64,000 nt of DNA from positions 32,181-96,180 of the forward strand of contig NZ_AODF01000032.1 in the NCBI RefSeq assembly GCF_000525875.1, given 5' to 3'. The notes below the pieces were generated by a model. That model saw nothing but the letters and a program-made list of their open reading frames with translations, had not been told where the DNA came from and did not search any database. How positions within the stretch are numbered: the first letter of the stretch is position 1; the number at the start of each line of letters is the position of its first letter. A program made the translations under genes and the position numbers. Source of the stretch: Listeria floridensis FSL S10-1187 (GTDB lineage: Bacteria; Bacillota; Bacilli; Lactobacillales; Listeriaceae). Positions 61,856 to 64,000 of this stretch are shown here, piece by piece.

Positions 61856-63888
61856 ATGAAAATTTTAGCAAAGAAAATAACGGTGGATACTGCTAAAAAT
61901 GAGTGGATGATTGCAATTCCAAAAGAAACCGTTTTTGATGAATTTTTTTATTTTTTTATAAAGAAAATGACGATGATATTATATATCCAGCAGTCAAATA
62001 TCCCCTTACCTTCCAAGAAGAAGCAGACTTTTATCAAGTTGTGGTGCCGCAAGATTTAATTGCCGGATCATCGCTTAGCGAGACCAACACAAACTGGCGC
62101 TTTGGCGGACGAAGCAAACAAGAAACTTTTTCTATTCACACAGACGGTCCGCTACAATACAAAACGTTGAACCTTCAAAGCGACCTTTACCAGTATCGTT
62201 TTGAATTCCCAGAAGGCATTTTGACTCTTGTGGCTGAGCCTAAAGAGTTTACCGCCTCACTTATTGATTTTTCACTTGACGAAGAGACGATCCAAATCTC
62301 ACTAGAAGTAAATGCAGATTTCGACTTGAGTTCACATGAAAGCGAACTGATTCTTGCACGACGTTCCAACCCGCAACTTTACTTATATTTTGAACAGGAA
62401 CAAATTTTCCAAGTTCCAGCTCGAGCTGATGAAAGTCGAACAATTTCGTTCAGTTTGCCGTTAGCGGATTTAAAAACCCTTTTCCTCGTTGATAATTCCA
62501 ATACGCTTGACGCGTTTTTCCGCTTTAAAAATCAAACGAGCCTCTCGAAAAAAGTGTTTATTGAAATCAGCGACGCTGCAAAGCAAACGGCAAGCAAAAA
62601 AATCTTTATCAAGAGCAAGCCTTTCACTTCGCTTGAATCTTATGTGACCGGATCTAATCGGCTTTCCTTTTATTTCCGAAAAGAACTTGCAAAAGAAGCT
62701 CAACTGACCCAACTAAAAGAAGAAAAAGACCTGTTCCATCTTAGTTTTTTCTTTAAAGAAGCGCTTGCTAATCCGCGACTCATTTTAAAACGGCGCGATA
62801 AAAAATTCTCAACATCAGAATATACACTGGAAACTGAATTTGCCATAAAAAAAGGATTGCGTAGTTACAGTGCAGAAATCTTCAAAAGCGAGTTTTATCC
62901 ACTTCATACTTTTCAACCAAGTGAAATCTGGGATGCTTTTGTCCGTTCAGACGGTCGACCAGACTTTCCAGTATTTGTTCCAAACCAGGTTGATGTTATG
63001 TCGGATTACAAAGCTATCTCCGGCGGCAAATATCAGCTTCGCACTCAAAAAACCATGCTAAGCAACCTTAGCTTCCATATTGTGGCTTCTCCTAGTTCTA
63101 AGCAAACATCTGCAAAAAAATTAGCCATTTTCGGTTCTGTCAGTGATGCAGCTTTTGATACAGGCGTTTATTTCAATCCAAACGCTCCTGCATTTTTTGA
63201 TATTGTTTTTGTTCAAAAAAATACATCGCTGATTTCTGTGATGTCGGAAAAATATCAAGCAAGCTCAGCTCTATCAGCATCACGTGCTGCAGAAACTTCC
63301 GAGCAAGACTGGGAACATGTTCGTCACGATATCGAGAAAGATTTCTTTGCCAGGTTACGTGAGGCGAAGCCAGATTATCTACTTTTAGATTTGTTTGCTG
63401 ATGTTTGTCGCCCAGTTCTGTGGCTGAATGATAAATCTGCACTCAGCTACTCAAAAGCTGTAGAAGAAAGTGGATTAGCTGACCAGTTGTCATTTGATCG
63501 GCTTGTGTCGCATCAAAACAACGATGCTTACTATAAAGAGTGGCGCCGAGCTGCTCGATCATTTCTAGCCAAATTAGTGGAAATCGTGCCAGAAGAACGC
63601 ATTATTTTGAATCGCGGTGGAACAACACTCACCTATTTGGATGCTGGACGAAAAGTTGCAAACTATCGTAATAAAATGGGCATTCAGCATGAACAATATT
63701 TTTGGGATCGCCTGAACAATTTTGTACTATCTATCTTGCCAAATGCGCGCGTCATCGATTTCTCCAGCAAAAAATATATGGGCGATATTTTCTATCCACA
63801 AGGTCATTCCTATACGACATTTGAACGCAATTACTATAAAGACTTCTTAAAGGAAATGATTTATCTCGTTGATGCAAATAATGATTAA
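61856..63888 (+). CDS. DUF6270/SGNH-like protein, frameshifted near the N-terminus
   Basis: This is a protein of about 676 residues. The first 30 residues come from the ATG at 61856 (AAGGAG seven bases before), the rest from another frame. Two adjacent T7 runs (61943-61949 and 61951-61957), if each one base shorter, join them as FDEFFIFYKENDDDIIYPAVK. The N-terminal two thirds are beta-rich repeats of the kind seen in teichoic acid locus proteins. The C-terminal 260 residues resemble DUF6270: KLAIFGSVSDAAFDTGVYFN, LLLDLFADVCRP and the late GHSYTTFERNYY. DUF6270 is an SGNH-hydrolase-like domain, so a polymer-modifying esterase or transferase is plausible. The exact function is unknown. Confidence 0.7.
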
Positions 63889-63892
63889 ACAA

Positions 63893-63923
63893 AAAAAACC
63901 GCGCGTTTGCGCGGTTTTTTTTT
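63893..63923 (+). terminator. Terminator of the DUF6270-type gene
   Basis: AACCGCGC pairs with GCGCGGTT around a GTTT loop, followed by nine T. Confidence 0.88.
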
Positions 63924-63931
63924 AAAAGAGA

Positions 63932-63970
63932 AAAAGCTGCTAGATTCGAAAAGCGAATCTAGCAGCTTTT
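63932..63970. terminator. Second strong hairpin at the window end
   Basis: AAAAGCTGCTAGATTCG pairs with CGAATCTAGCAGCTTTT (17 bp, five-base loop). It probably terminates a converging minus-strand gene beyond the window. Nothing else is seen to 64000. Confidence 0.8.
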
Positions 63971-64000
63971 GACTTTAAAATAATCCTAAAAATGATTTGC

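Overview
The window looks like a chromosomal segment of a Listeria species, most likely one outside the L. monocytogenes/L. innocua group (Listeria sensu lato). The evidence is protein content and gene order. The block lysC-uvrC-trxA-mutS2-polX-cvpA-zapA/rnhC-ung-MMPL-MarR-ABC-pheT-pheS-trmH-M42 peptidase-GH73 autolysins follows the order I recall for L. monocytogenes EGD-e around lmo1235 down to lmo1215. The block guaA-PTS IIB-monooxygenase-nadE-pncB-tarD-tarB-tarJ-tarI-...-galU-Auto-like autolysin follows lmo1096 down to lmo1076. In EGD-e these blocks are separated by an integrative element and the pdu/cob/eut cluster; here only about 17 kb of other genes lies between them. The lmo correspondences are from memory, not from a search.

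Layout. 1-9.9 kb: DNA repair and housekeeping (aspartokinase, UvrC, thioredoxin, MutS2, PolX, CvpA, ZapA, RNase HIII, uracil-DNA glycosylase). 10-17.9 kb: an MMPL exporter with its MarR regulator and a large FtsX-type ABC exporter. 18-21.8 kb: pheST behind a T-box leader. 21.8-26.7 kb: an ECF S-component with a DUF4430-like lipoprotein, an HxlR regulator, a TrmH-type methyltransferase, a dehydrogenase-like protein and an M42 peptidase. 26.8-29.9 kb: two GH73 glucosaminidases and a secreted unknown. 30-41.3 kb: accessory metabolism and stress genes (Rrf2/YwnB pair with perfect palindromic operators, two GT2 enzymes, Hsp20, GyrI/MerR, CPBP protease, S66 peptidase, ThrE-type exporter pair, YdeI/DUF1801/SnoaL-like genes, exonuclease-BRCT). 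41.3-45.4 kb: an AT-rich patch downstream of guaA with decayed genes, a histidine phosphatase, a zinc-ribbon/SEC-C protein and period-10 repeats, resembling a degraded insertion at the guaA hotspot. 45.4-50.3 kb: guaA, a PTS IIB-like protein, a monooxygenase, nadE, pncB. 50.3-63.9 kb: ribitol-type wall teichoic acid synthesis (tarD, tarB-like, tarJ, tarI, an unrecognised coupled gene, a GT2-TagF fusion), galU, a GtrB-type glycosyltransferase, an Auto-like GW autolysin and a DUF6270-type protein.

A dominant property of the sequence itself is a set of reading-frame breaks in otherwise well-conserved genes. Nearly all coincide with A/T runs of 7-9 bases that are one base too long (cvpA, rnhC, MMPL twice, pheS, trmH, GH73-2, the secreted unknown twice, merR, CPBP, ydeI, exonuclease-BRCT, GT2-TagF, the galU 3' end, DUF6270, SEC-C). 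Two breaks (uvrC, PTS IIB) are single-C losses at GGCC. Because essential genes such as pheS are hit, sequencing error is the simplest explanation. I therefore annotate these as single genes and give the break positions. No tRNA, rRNA, CRISPR array or intact mobile element was seen.
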